Made by a program: the position numbers and the translations under genes
Assembly: GCF_902459535.1 (NCBI RefSeq)
Contig: NZ_LR699556.1
Span: 29,612-93,611 of the forward strand
DNA from: Paraburkholderia dioscoreae
Lineage (GTDB): Bacteria > Pseudomonadota > Gammaproteobacteria > Burkholderiales > Burkholderiaceae
DNA length: 64,000 bases
Direction: 5' to 3'
Shown here: in pieces, positions 10,060 to 18,790 of the stretch
Layout of the letters: each line of letters begins with the position of its first letter
How positions within the stretch are numbered: the first letter of the stretch is position 1
Notes under the pieces: generated by a model
Seen by the model: the letters and a program-made list of their open reading frames with translations, nothing else
The model's database searches: none
What the model was told of the DNA's origin: nothing

Positions 10060-11211
10060 GTGTCAAACATTTTTTTGGATATTTCACGACTATTAGCTCG
10101 TGTTTCCAATGCACTACATCCCACCGGAGTAGACCGCGTCGGGCTGGCATACATGGAGCATTACCGCCCGCGAGCGCGTGCCGTTCTCAGTGAATTCGGA
10201 TTTTCAACAATCCTCTCTGAGAAAGCTTCAAGGCAGGCATTCGACCTCGTTCTTGGCTCGCAGCCTTCCCGTCACGCGATCCGCGCGCGAGTGGTGCGCG
10301 GCATTGTGGGTTTGCGACGCGATGTGCCGAAGCGTGGAGTCCTACTCCATACTAGTCATACCGGCATGCAATACCCGCGCTATTTCCGGGCGATGCGGCG
10401 CCGTGGCATCAGATCGGTCTTCATGATCCACGATCTGATTCCGATCACACATGCCGAATATTGCCGCCCGGGGATAAAGGAGGTGCACCGGGAGCGGATC
10501 CATACCGCGCTGAGTCATGCCGACGGCTTGGTGCTGAATTCACAGGACACGCTTGACGAACTCCAGGCAGAAGCGGACCGCGCCAATCTGCCGATGCCAC
10601 CCAACGTCATTGCCCGGCTTGCGCCCGGCATTTCGTCTCGAATCGATGCCCCGAGTCCGCTTGAGCACCCTTACTTTGTCATGCTAGGCACCATCGAACC
10701 GCGCAAGAATCACTGGTTCATGTTGCACGTATGGCGAAAACTCGTCGAGCAGCTAGGCGCGCTCGCGCCCAAGCTCGTTATCATCGGCCGGCGTGGCTGG
10801 GAATGCGAGAATGTGATTGACATGCTCGAGCGCTGCGAGAGCGTCAGGTGCGCCGTCATCGAGCTACCAGACTGCACGGACGAGCAGATGCTCACATGGC
10901 TTCAACATGCGTGCGCACTCGTGTTTCCGTCCTTCGTTGAAGGTTACGGTATGCCCCTGGTCGAGGCGCTCGTGCTTGGCGTGCCTGTGCTCGCGAGCGA
11001 TCTTGACGTCTTTCATGAAATTGCGGGCGAAATCCCGGACTATCTCGATCCGCTCGACGGCCCCGCCTGGGTTGCAAAAATACGAGCCTACGCACAGCCC
11101 TTTAGCGCCGAACGCGCCGCGCAACTTGCGCGAATCGAGCACTTCAATATACCGACGTGGCGCGAACACTTCGAGCACATTGATCGCTTTGTGGAAATGC
11201 TAGTTCAATGA
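10060..11211 (+). CDS. GT4-family glycosyltransferase
   Basis: The open frame extends upstream, but the recognisable protein begins at GTG 10060 (VSNIFLDISRLLARVSN), the usual N-terminal strand of this subfamily. ATG 9976 is a possible longer start, and neither has a strong ribosome site. The N domain has TGVDRVGLAYMEHYR and MIHDLIPITHAEYC. The donor domain has MLGTIEPRKNHWFMLHVW and FPSFVEGYGMPLVEALVLG, i.e. the EGYGMPLVEA retaining-GT motif. About 383 residues, cytoplasmic or membrane-peripheral. It overlaps the next gene by ATGA, so it is translationally coupled to the KpsC-like protein. It probably adds a sugar to the capsule backbone; the donor is unknown. Confidence 0.85.
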   Translation: MSNIFLDISRLLARVSNALHPTGVDRVGLAYMEHYRPRARAVLSEFGFSTILSEKASRQAFDLVLGSQPSRHAIRARVVRGIVGLRRDVPKRGVLLHTSHTGMQYPRYFRAMRRRGIRSVFMIHDLIPITHAEYCRPGIKEVHRERIHTALSHADGLVLNSQDTLDELQAEADRANLPMPPNVIARLAPGISSRIDAPSPLEHPYFVMLGTIEPRKNHWFMLHVWRKLVEQLGALAPKLVIIGRRGWECENVIDMLERCESVRCAVIELPDCTDEQMLTWLQHACALVFPSFVEGYGMPLVEALVLGVPVLASDLDVFHEIAGEIPDYLDPLDGPAWVAKIRAYAQPFSAERAAQLARIEHFNIPTWREHFEHIDRFVEMLVQ

Positions 11212-13070
11212 ATGTAGCAATGTCGCGACGCCAGGCGGCGAAGACGGGCGCCTGGGCCAACGGCATCATGCCGCGTGCTTCTGGGCCCGTCCTGTCGTGG
11301 TTCGTCGCGCCATCGCACGAGATCACTACGTCCGGCTGGCTCGACTGCATCGATGCAGAACTAGCAAAACATCCTTCTGCGGGTCCCGGCACGGCGTCGC
11401 TGATGGAGCGTTTCCGCGCGGCGTGTGCGTTCGACCCCGCGAATTGCGTGCCCCGTGCGCACACCGGCTTGCAGGTACCGGCCAAGAGTGAGCGTGTGCT
11501 GCTGATCGATGAACCCACCGCCACGGATTTCGACAACGACGAAAAAACGCGCGCGCGCCAATTCGTTCGTATGGCGACCGCGGCGCATGCCGCCCATCAC
11601 GGCGCCGAATTCTGGCTCGCCCGCAGCGGCGCGCAACACGTCGACAAGTGGCTAGCCACACTTTGCCCGCTGCGGGAAATCTCGCCCAGATTGATTGGCC
11701 AACCCGATTCCCTCTGTGCGTCGATCCCGCACTTCGATCATGTCTACACCGTGTCCGCACCGGAAGGCATGCAAGCGTTACTGTGCAACGTTCCGCTTCA
11801 TGTGTTCGGCACGCCATGGTATGCGGGGCGTGGACTGACATACGATCATGCAAGGCAACCTGAACACCGCACGACTTCCTCGCTGGATGCGTTGTTTGAG
11901 GCCGCATTCGTTCGCCTTGCCAGGCACCTCGACCCCGTCACGCGCGAATCTGGGTCACTGGATGCTCTACTCACCGGCATTGAAGTGCACCGTGCCACGG
12001 TACTACGCTTCGCGGATATGCCTCGTGTCGCGGGCGTCCGTTTCCAATGGTGGAAGCGTCCCTTGGCCACGCCCTATCTGACAGCAGGTGGCAGCACCTT
12101 ACGTTGGGTAAGCGAAGCGAAACACGTGCAGCCCGGGGAACATGCAGCCTTCTGGGGTGCGCGCAGCCCGGAAGGCTTGCCGGCACACATACCCGCGATT
12201 CGCATTGAGGACGGCTTCCTGCATTCGACCGGTCTTGGCTCTGACCACGTGGCGCCACTGAGTCAGGTCATTGATCGTCGCGGCCTGTATTTCGACGCAA
12301 GTTGCCCGAATGACCTTACGCATATCCTCAACGATACAGAATTCGGCGAAGCTGAACTCGCGCGTGCACGCGCCCTGCGCAGCGACATTACACGCCTGGG
12401 GCTAACCAAGTACAATCTCGGCCGCCGCAAACCGGGGTGGCTTTGCCCCTCGGGCAAACGGATGTTGCTCGTTCCGGGACAGGTAGCGGACGACGCGTCC
12501 ATCCGACTTGGAACGAGCGGGATTTCGACCGCCGAGGAACTGCTACGCGAAGTACGCGCGAGCAATCCGGGCGCATTCATTGTCTACAAACCACATCCGG
12601 ACGTTTTATCAGGAAATCGACCCGGCCTGATCGAAGCGGAAAAGCTTGCCGATATCGTAGAAACGAATGCAGATCTGATTTCGCTGCTTGAGGTAGCCAA
12701 TGAAGTCCATACGCTCTCCTCGCTCGCTGGCTTTGAGGCGCTCATTCGCGGCAAGCCTGTGAGCACTTACGGCTTGCCATTCTATGCGGGATGGGGACTG
12801 ACGCAAGACGCGCTCGAGCAACGTTGGCGCAGACGGAAACTGTCTCTTGACATGCTAACGGCAGGCGTATTGTTGCGCTACCCGCTCTACTGGGACTGGT
12901 CACTAAGACTCTTCACTACGCCGGAAGCCATTGTTCGGCAGCTAGCTGTTCCCTCCACTCGACCGCTCGATAAGATATATCGCAATAACTTGCGTCCATT
13001 AATCAAGGCCACACGCTGGAGTCGGAATGTTCTGCTGCATGCACGTTGGCGCTATGGAAAGAGAAATTAA
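11208..13070 (+). CDS. KpsC/LipA-like capsule polysaccharide biosynthesis protein (Kdo-transferase type)
   Basis: 620 residues. The C-terminal half carries the family signatures RIEDGFLHSTGLGSDHVAPL (about residue 345), VYKPHPDVLSGN (about 465) and LAGFEALIRGKPVSTYGLPF followed by YAGWGLT (about 505-530). The N-terminal half has a weaker echo of the last block (VPLHVFGTPWYAGRGLTYD, about 200), matching the two-domain layout of KpsC. In ABC-dependent capsules KpsC and KpsS build the beta-Kdo linker on phosphatidylglycerol at the inner membrane. Here the first domain is short and lacks an obvious DGxxRS-like block, so it may have only one active transferase. Starts at an ATGA overlap with the GT4 gene. 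No kpsS is in the window. Confidence 0.8.
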   Translation: MNVAMSRRQAAKTGAWANGIMPRASGPVLSWFVAPSHEITTSGWLDCIDAELAKHPSAGPGTASLMERFRAACAFDPANCVPRAHTGLQVPAKSERVLLIDEPTATDFDNDEKTRARQFVRMATAAHAAHHGAEFWLARSGAQHVDKWLATLCPLREISPRLIGQPDSLCASIPHFDHVYTVSAPEGMQALLCNVPLHVFGTPWYAGRGLTYDHARQPEHRTTSSLDALFEAAFVRLARHLDPVTRESGSLDALLTGIEVHRATVLRFADMPRVAGVRFQWWKRPLATPYLTAGGSTLRWVSEAKHVQPGEHAAFWGARSPEGLPAHIPAIRIEDGFLHSTGLGSDHVAPLSQVIDRRGLYFDASCPNDLTHILNDTEFGEAELARARALRSDITRLGLTKYNLGRRKPGWLCPSGKRMLLVPGQVADDASIRLGTSGISTAEELLREVRASNPGAFIVYKPHPDVLSGNRPGLIEAEKLADIVETNADLISLLEVANEVHTLSSLAGFEALIRGKPVSTYGLPFYAGWGLTQDALEQRWRRRKLSLDMLTAGVLLRYPLYWDWSLRLFTTPEAIVRQLAVPSTRPLDKIYRNNLRPLIKATRWSRNVLLHARWRYGKRN

Positions 13071-13233
13071 TTATACAAACTGGCTTACTTTAATATCATT
13101 GACGGTTGCATACGTGAACCAATCCTTTTTTGCACGGCTCGATGATCGCCGCCTTTTGTGTTGGGAAAATATTCTGGCGTGGCGATGCGTCCCTTGAGCG
13201 CTATCGCCATCAAGCAACAAGAGACTTCTTTCT

Positions 13234-13819
13234 GTGAACATTCATCCGGTAATCCTGTGTGGTGGCAGCGGCACACGCCTTTGGCCCATGTCTCGGGGCG
13301 GCTATCCGAAACAATATCTCAAGCTCGCCAGTATTCCCAATGCCGTTGCGCCCATCGTCGTATCGAACGCCGAACAACGTTCATCGTAGTCGAGCAGTTA
13401 CGCAAGCCTGCCTCAGTCATTCTAGAACCGATTGCGCCCAATACCGCAGCAGCCATCGCCCCCGCTCTGGTTGCGTTGAGCAAAGATCGCGACGCATTGC
13501 TCATGGTATTGCCGTCCGATCATGTGATCCTCAATGAAGCTGCGTTCATGAAAGCCGCACTAGCGGCAGCGCGGATTGCTGCCGATGATCACCTTGTGGC
13601 ATTCGGCATTGAGCCCGGAAACCCGAACACCGGCTACGGCTACATCCGCCGCGGTGCGGCTCTGAAGAACGGCAGTCGGTGTACAAGGTCGATGCTATCG
13701 TTGAGAAACCTGATCTCCCTACGGCTCAAAAGTTCTTGGAGAGCGGCGACTACTACTGGAATAGGGGCATGTTCATGCTCAAGGCTTCCACCTACATGGA
13801 TGAGTTGGGGGTAGGCTGA
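13234..13819 (+). pseudogene. manC: Broken manC/cpsB (mannose-1-phosphate guanylyltransferase), internally deleted and frameshifted
   Basis: GTG 13234 begins VNIHPVILCGGSGTRLWPMS and continues GGYPKQYLKLAS, the nucleotidyltransferase signature of ManC. It then jumps straight to IPNAVAPIVVSNAEQR, so about 20 or more codons normally present are missing, and the frame stops at about 13389. Homology resumes in another frame (FIVVEQLRKPASVILEPIAP, PSDHVILNEAAFMKAA, NPNTGYGYIRRGAALK) to about 13675. It shifts again to VDAIVEKPDLPTAQKFLESG and YYWNRGMFMLKASTYMDELG, ending with TGA at 13817-13819. The C-terminal half of the normal enzyme is absent. GDP-mannose for this locus must come from elsewhere, if it is used. 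Confidence 0.9.
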
Positions 13820-15487
13820 ATGACAACGAAGTTTTCAGTGCTGTTGGCGTTGGCTTTGTTCACCTGCGTCTCGGCGTTTGCACAAAATCGCACGTTACCA
13901 GCGCTCACCAGCAGCACCGCTACGACCGACGGGAAGACTCAGCCCATTGCCGGCATCACCACAACGGCACTTGCCAACCAGCTCAAAGGTGCCGTCACGC
14001 CGATTGAGTTTGGCGCGAAAGGAAACGGTTCGAGCGATGACACAGCGGCAGTACAGGCGGCGATCGACAGCGCCGCAGCACGCCACGTGACGCTCGACCT
14101 TGGCGGCCACGTGTACGGAATCGCGTCGGCCCTGACGGCCAGTCAGTTGGTCATAATCACCGGCTCGGGAGGCGGTTCCGGGTTGTACGGGCACACTTGC
14201 ACTGAAGGCTTCCGCGCGCTCAGGGCCAACCTGAGCCTGCTAACGCTGCAAGCTCCGCAATCAGAGGTGAGTCACGTCTGTTTCGAGAGTGGACCGGGTG
14301 TTTCGAACACGGGCGGCTATTACATAAAGTCCGTTGCGGGAGCCAATTCGTCGAAGATCGCCGATAGCTCCTTTTATGGCGGCTGTCTAAGTGTCATCGT
14401 GACCGGCAGTAGCAGCATGCAGAATGTGAATTCAGTTATCGACCGCAACATCTTCGTACCCGCGCAAAGCGCGTTATGTACGGCCGTTGAATTAGGCTCA
14501 GATTCGAAACATGGCTTGACTGTCGATACAGTGGTCTCAAATAACGAAATCTACTGCCACGGCGGTACGAGCGGCGCGGTAGGGATGCTATTCAGCGATG
14601 CCTCAGGTTATTACGTCACGAACAATGATATTTACGCGTGCTCATACGGCACCAAGCTATATCCCGGCGCGAGCCAGATTGTCGGACCCGGTTTCTTCAC
14701 GAATACAGTGCTAGGCGACACCCCTGGCTACGTGGGAATGCTGGTCAAAACGAGCGATTCGACAGCGCAGATCCTCAGCAACAAGTTTGTGAACACATGG
14801 GCCACGTCTTCGGCCAACCGTGGACCCGCAATTCTCGTCAATCAAGTTAACGGACGAATTCGTGGCACTTCGTTCACGAGCCTGCGTGCGTACAATGCGA
14901 CAGGCGCGACGAATCAGGATATCGTCGACATCCAGGGGGGCTGGGGAACGCGCATCCTGAATTCCGCCGTCTGCCTGCAAGGCAATGCCGATCGCGCGGC
15001 GGGAATAAGCATCACACGTGGCGCGCGCTACACCGCGATTCAAAACAATGAGATCAACGGTGCATGCGATCTCGCCGGTGGTGTTCTGGGAACGGCTATA
15101 AAAGTCGATTCGACCATTGACGAAGTCCAGATCGATGGTAACGACATAGGTGAAGGCGTCACGACGCCTATCGACTGGAACAAGACATCGAATAACATCA
15201 ACGCAGTCGTCGGTAATAACATCGGAGTCGACACCACTGTGGGCAGCGTGGCGAGCGCGGCGACTTTGTCACTTCCAGCAAACCCGATCGTCAAGATTAC
15301 TGGCACGACGCCCGTAAAGGCGCTCAACGGTGCATGGAACGGACGTGTGGTACAGATCATTACGTCGAATGGCCTGACGTTCACCAAGGGCGGCAACATC
15401 TGCAATGCATCAGACTTGACTACGGCTGCAAACGGCTCGGTGACAGCGAGCTGGGGAGGCGGCTTGGGGTGCTGGATGATTCATTGA
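13820..15487 (+). CDS. Secreted right-handed beta-helix protein, pectate-lyase-3 type
   Basis: 555 residues. It starts with a clear signal peptide (KFSVLLALALFTCVSAFAQ, cleavage after AFA). Then follows the head motif of pectate-lyase-3/phage-tailspike folds, IEFGAKGNGSSDDTAAVQAA (about residue 80). The rest is short beta-strand repeats with Asn, Gly and Ser turns (NVNSVIDRNIFVPAQ; VVSNNEIYCHGG; YYVTNNDIYACSYG), as in a parallel beta helix. It probably binds, trims or depolymerises the polysaccharide made by this locus, in the periplasm or outside the cell. The ATG at 13820 directly follows the stop of the manC remnant. Catalytic residues could not be assigned, so lyase versus hydrolase versus structural role is open. 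Confidence 0.75.
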   Translation: MTTKFSVLLALALFTCVSAFAQNRTLPALTSSTATTDGKTQPIAGITTTALANQLKGAVTPIEFGAKGNGSSDDTAAVQAAIDSAAARHVTLDLGGHVYGIASALTASQLVIITGSGGGSGLYGHTCTEGFRALRANLSLLTLQAPQSEVSHVCFESGPGVSNTGGYYIKSVAGANSSKIADSSFYGGCLSVIVTGSSSMQNVNSVIDRNIFVPAQSALCTAVELGSDSKHGLTVDTVVSNNEIYCHGGTSGAVGMLFSDASGYYVTNNDIYACSYGTKLYPGASQIVGPGFFTNTVLGDTPGYVGMLVKTSDSTAQILSNKFVNTWATSSANRGPAILVNQVNGRIRGTSFTSLRAYNATGATNQDIVDIQGGWGTRILNSAVCLQGNADRAAGISITRGARYTAIQNNEINGACDLAGGVLGTAIKVDSTIDEVQIDGNDIGEGVTTPIDWNKTSNNINAVVGNNIGVDTTVGSVASAATLSLPANPIVKITGTTPVKALNGAWNGRVVQIITSNGLTFTKGGNICNASDLTTAANGSVTASWGGGLGCWMIH

Positions 15488-16004
15488 TTCCGCTGCTAAA
15501 CTCCCCCCGCGCCCGCGCAAACACCTCATCCATCCGCCAGTGCTCTTTCGTATACCGCTCATCCTGGCTCCATTCATCCCAGCCTGGGCCACGCCGGAAC
15601 GCTCCCACTCCATCCGCAGCCAGCGCCGCCTGATCAGGAACACTGGCGGCCTGTTCGCAATCGGTACCGACAAAAAGCGCATCCGCCTTGCAATGCAGCT
15701 CGCGCATCAAACGAACTTGAATCATCAATGCGTCAATGCGCGATGTGGCCGTGCGAGAGGATCACTGCTCGACGTTGACACGACGCGAACCAGCCCCGGA
15801 ATTCTGGCGCGCCTGCACTCCATGCCTTGAACTGCGGGCGGGCCACATCGGGCCAAAGCATCACCATCGAGCGGCATCGCAACGCGCTTGAACTCTGGAT
15901 GTTTGCGGCGCTGCGTCTACGATGCTACGAGAATTAACAGACCTGCCAGAATGCTGGCGTGCCTCGACTTTCGCGACTGCGTAACCTCAATTTCCGACGG
16001 GCTA
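15488..16004 (+). other. Gap between beta-helix gene and rep; no confident gene
   Basis: About 0.5 kb. Short minus-strand stretches look protein-like (MIQVRLMRELHCKADALFVG at about 15725-15665; VARPQFKAWSAGAPEFRGWF at about 15860-15800) but are in different frames with a stop between them. They may be remnants of a decayed gene whose family I do not recognise. The 3' end of rep (minus strand) lies at the right edge. Confidence 0.35.
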
Positions 16005-16865
16005 CTAATCAGCCATGTCGATAGGCAGACGTCGCTGCGGATTTTCGATAAACCGGAATTCGAGCGAATGGACTGCCCGACCGCGCTTGATGCCTTTCCA
16101 GTCAATCACGAGGTCGGCCTTCTCGTTCAGTTCGCTGACCGCCATGTCGATCACCCGCCGTTTGATGTCAGCAAAGCGATAGGTTGGAGGCACTTCCAGC
16201 GCCGTGCGTAAATCCTCGACCGTGATCAGAAGCACGCCCCGGTCCTTTTCCCTCATCAGGAGTTCCAGAAGCCGCCACGAATAGATTGACTGCAAACCAC
16301 GTGCAAAATCGAGCTGATAGCTCACAAACTTGCGCTGCAACAGAAAGATATGAGGCGTCAGGTCCGGCGAAAAACAGATCTCGGCCCACGCTTCGCCATC
16401 GTGATATGTGGCTTTCCATACCCACCGCAGTTGCACCCTCTTCTTTCCATCCATGTAGCTGAGCTTCCGCTCCAACAGACTGGCGCAAGCCTCTTTCATG
16501 CCCTGATACGCGGCGGCAGCCTGTTTCTCCCCACTGCGAGGTGCCAACGCAGCAACGGCAGCAAATTCTTCAGCCCTTATTCTTACAGAGACGTATCCAT
16601 CTGCCTTGCCGTGTTGATAAGGTGACTTGCGGCTGTCAATGCTGCGCAATGCAGTCATCATCAGGCGCTTTTCGTTCAAGGACAGGCCGTGCTGTGCATT
16701 CACCAATGCCCTGCTCATTGCCACCGTCCCTTTGATCCTGCCGTCAACCTCGAGTATCTCGTCGGGAGATGCGCCGAGCTCAATTGCCATGGATGCAACC
16801 AGTTCCGCGGCCTCCAACGGAATCTCCTGGTCCAACGGTCGGACGGCCCGCAGCAGGTCATTCAA
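16005..16865 (-). CDS. rep: Plasmid replication initiator, Rep_3 (RepB/RepA) family
   Basis: The 286-residue protein has the two winged-helix layout of Rep_3 initiators. The first half has ALVNAQHGLSLNEKRLMMTA and YVSVRIRAEEFAAVAALAPR. The second half has IYSWRLLELLMREKDRGVLL, ITVEDLRTALEVPPTYRFAD and VIDWKGIKRGRAVHSLEFRF, the usual DNA-recognition and C-terminal strands. It would bind iterons and open the origin. Five 21-bp iterons, a DnaA box and an AT-rich tract lie 100-350 bp upstream of its start. A large second iteron-bearing array lies at 18.0-18.8 kb, and parAB follow on the other strand. The window is therefore from a replicon with its own initiator. Start at ATG 16865. Confidence 0.9.
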   Translation of the reverse strand: MNDLLRAVRPLDQEIPLEAAELVASMAIELGASPDEILEVDGRIKGTVAMSRALVNAQHGLSLNEKRLMMTALRSIDSRKSPYQHGKADGYVSVRIRAEEFAAVAALAPRSGEKQAAAAYQGMKEACASLLERKLSYMDGKKRVQLRWVWKATYHDGEAWAEICFSPDLTPHIFLLQRKFVSYQLDFARGLQSIYSWRLLELLMREKDRGVLLITVEDLRTALEVPPTYRFADIKRRVIDMAVSELNEKADLVIDWKGIKRGRAVHSLEFRFIENPQRRLPIDMAD

Positions 16866-16956
16866 AGTTCTCTTCTCCTATTTGGCCGCACGAAAATAAC
16901 CATCGCCAATAAAGTCACGATTGTAGAAAGATGACGCGAGACCCGCAAGTCACCAT

Positions 16957-16965
16957 TGTGGATAA
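16957..16965 (-). promoter_or_regulatory. DnaA box
   Basis: The plus strand reads TGTGGATAA, exact complement of the consensus TTATCCACA. It abuts the first iteron, which supports an origin role rather than chance. Confidence 0.7.
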
Positions 16966-16969
16966 CGGT

Positions 16970-17074
16970 CGGAAAATGTCACGTCTGGGCCGGTTTTCGT
17001 CCACTCTGGGCCAGAATTTGTCCACTGTAGGCCGGAATTTGTCACCGCCAGACCGTAATATGTCACCTTTCGTG
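16970..17074. repeat. Five 21-bp iterons next to rep
   Basis: Units start at 16970, 16991, 17012, 17033 and 17054, exactly two helical turns apart. Each has the form CGGAATTTGTCCACTGTAGG with variation. The conserved core is a run of A/T followed by TGTCAC or GTCCAC. The last unit reads CGTAATATGTCACCTTTCG, which is almost the core of the 80-bp array at 18.0 kb, so both arrays are probably bound by the same Rep. A weaker copy may begin at 16944. Confidence 0.8.
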
Positions 17075-17130
17075 AAAGTCGATCGGCTTGAAAGCCTTGC
17101 CAGGTAAGGATCACAGACCCGTCCCCAAGC

Positions 17131-17215
17131 GTTTACAAAAGGTTTTACAAAGGTTCTACAAACTGTATTACTAAAGGTTTTATAAAGAAGCTTAGAAATA
17201 TTTATCTTCCTCAAA
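17131..17215. repeat. AT-rich origin tract with direct repeats
   Basis: Contains three imperfect copies of ACAAAGGTTTTA (near 17135, 17147 and 17170) and ends in AGAAATATTTATCTTCC. In a GC-rich replicon this strongly AT-rich run beside iterons is a good candidate for the DNA-unwinding element. Confidence 0.55.
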
Positions 17216-17321
17216 AGCCGTACCGCAAAGCGATGACTCGCGTCATACCGTGCCGACACCGCGAGTGCGTCAGCTCGGGCGGCTGTGGCACATCAAATCG
17301 CTACCGGGCGTGGGTCAAGCC

Positions 17322-17479
17322 GTGGCGGCCACGGCCACGTGCCGAGTAGCCCGCGAGTTTGATGCGCCAGGCGGTGTTAAGCCGATCGAAAGGCATTGTT
17401 GGCCAAGCGCGAAGCCACGACGTTGCGGGATGCGATTGAATTGATCGACTGGTATGCGCACTGGGAAGTTGAGATCCTT
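17322..17479 (+). pseudogene. IS4/Tn5-like transposase fragment
   Basis: Reading plus-strand frames with one shift near 17391 gives TCRVAREFDAPGGVKPIE and then LAKREATTLRDAIELIDWYA ending HWEVEI. This matches the conserved block just before the catalytic Glu region of Tn5-type (IS4 family) transposases. No start, no DDE core and no terminal repeats are present. It breaks off next to an inverted fragment of the following block. Confidence 0.5.
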
Positions 17480-17534
17480 GTTCCTTCCCCTCGACGTGAA
17501 CCTCTTTCCAGTCCGTTCCAGATTCGGGGCGACT

Positions 17535-17660
17535 ACGGCCCGTGTGCATCCGATGGACGATTCGCCAGGCCACGACCAGAAGCAGCACCAGCGCGCGTTC
17601 GAGCCGTTCGATCGCGCCCAGGTGCAGCGCCTCGACATGGCAACCGCTCTTCAGCACGTT
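17535..17660 (-). pseudogene. IS4/Tn5-like transposase fragment, inverted relative to its neighbour
   Basis: The minus strand encodes VLKSGCHVEALHLGAIERLE followed by RALVLLLVVAWRIVHRMHTG. This is the block that normally follows directly after the piece found on the plus strand at 17322-17479. The two blocks of one transposase therefore sit head to head, evidence of an old inversion or of two decayed copies. Confidence 0.55.
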
Positions 17661-17936
17661 GTACTCCAAGTAGGACAAGACTGGTATAACATTATGGACT
17701 CCAGATAAATTCTGTAATGCATAGTTACGCTTATTCAAGGCTGCGACACTCCGAGGGTATTGAGGCGCCCGAATGTTCGACTTTAAGAAACGTTCGTCCA
17801 AAGGTTTGAACATGAGGAACTCAGCGGAACGTCACCGGGCGATCTGCCCCGTTTTAGCAACCAGTACCAAATGCCCGATGGGTCGCAATCGATCAGCTTT
17901 CGCCCTAACAGGTTTCCCTCCGGCGGGAGAAAATTT

Positions 17937-17951
17937 GTCCAAAGTTTGGAC
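17937..17951. promoter_or_regulatory. Candidate parS site 1
   Basis: GTCCAAAGTTTGGAC, a 15-bp palindrome with a single central base. It is followed by GCG, as is copy 2. Two further copies flank parAB at 19088 and 21200. Repeated palindromes of this size beside parB are the usual centromere sites. Confidence 0.65.
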
Positions 17952-18009
17952 GCGAGGAAACAGACAAAGGACCCACCCGCGTAGTTTGTTTGGTGATTGC
18001 GTAGAGGTT

Positions 18010-18790
18010 GTAATTCGTCACCTTTCGTAGGCAGGCTGCCTCGAAAGAGCGTTCGGGTTCGTGCCGTCGGCCCTGGACGCCGGACGGGCCGTAATCCGTC
18101 ACCTTTCGTAGCCAGGCTGCCTCAAAGAGTGTTCAGGTTCGTGCCGTCGGCCCTGGACACCGGACGGGCCGTAATCCGTCACCTTTCGTAGGCAGGCAAC
18201 CTCGAAGAGCATTCGGGTTCGTGCCGTCGGCCCTGGACGCCGGACGGGCCGTAATCCGTCACCTTTCGTAGGCAGGCAACCTCGAAGAGCATTCGGGTTC
18301 GTGCCGTCGGCCCTGGATGCCGGACGGGCCGTAATGCGTCACCTTTCGCAGGCAGGCAACCTCGAAAAGCGTTCAGGCTCGCGCCATCGACCGTGGATGC
18401 CGGGACGGGCCGTAATCCGTCACCTTTCGTAGGCAGGCAATCTCGAAGAGCATTCGGGTTCGTGCCGTCGGCCCTGATGCCGGACGGGCCGTAATCCGTC
18501 ACCTTTCGTAGACAGGCAACCTCGAAAAGCGTTCAGGCTCGCGCCGTCGGCCGTGGATGCCGGGATGGGCCGTAATCCGTCACCTTTCGTAGGCAGGCTG
18601 CCTCGAAAGAGCGTTCGGGTTCGTGCCGTCGGCCCTGGATGCCGGACGGGCCGCAATCCGTCACCTTTCGTAGGCAGGCAACCTCGAAGAGCATTCGGGT
18701 TCGTGCCGTCGGCCCTGATGCCGGACTGGCCGTAATCCGTCACCTTTCGTAGGCAGGCAACCTGGAAAAAATTCGGCGTTCGTCCCGTAG
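18010..18790. repeat. Ten-unit tandem array (79-81 bp per unit) carrying a Rep iteron core
   Basis: Units begin at 18010, 18091, 18171, 18251, 18331, 18412, 18491, 18572, 18653 and 18732. Each opens with GTAATCCGTCACCTTTCGTA, the same core as the last iteron at 17054, followed by AGGCAGGCAACCTCGAAGAG and a GC-rich segment with GTGCCGTCGGCCCTGGA. More diverged cores follow at about 18826, 19020 and 19210. Long iteron arrays away from the origin usually titrate Rep and set copy number and incompatibility; that role is inferred. Reading frames through the array are by-products of the repeat. Confidence 0.8.

Larger units (their letters stand above)
16940..17215. other. Putative replication origin (oriV)
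   Basis: Upstream of rep this stretch combines a perfect DnaA box (16957-16965), five directly repeated 21-bp iterons (16970-17074) and an AT-rich tract with repeats (17131-17215). This is the normal architecture of an iteron-controlled origin: Rep binds the iterons, DnaA its box, and melting starts in the AT-rich part. The rep promoter must also lie in this segment, which would allow autoregulation by Rep. Confidence 0.75.

Noticed and set aside
16915..17259. 114-codon minus-strand frame across the iterons
   Set aside because: It covers iterons, DnaA box and AT-rich tract; the sequence is explained by the origin.
18179..18743. Minus-strand frames of about 107 codons through the 80-bp array
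   Set aside because: They exist only because the repeat lacks stops in some frames. Unit length is not a multiple of three, so the frames shift, and no ribosome site is present.
18010..18780. Regular repeats that could be read as a CRISPR array
   Set aside because: The whole 80-bp unit is repeated including its middle part, so there are no unique spacers, and no cas genes are present. The shared core equals the Rep iteron.
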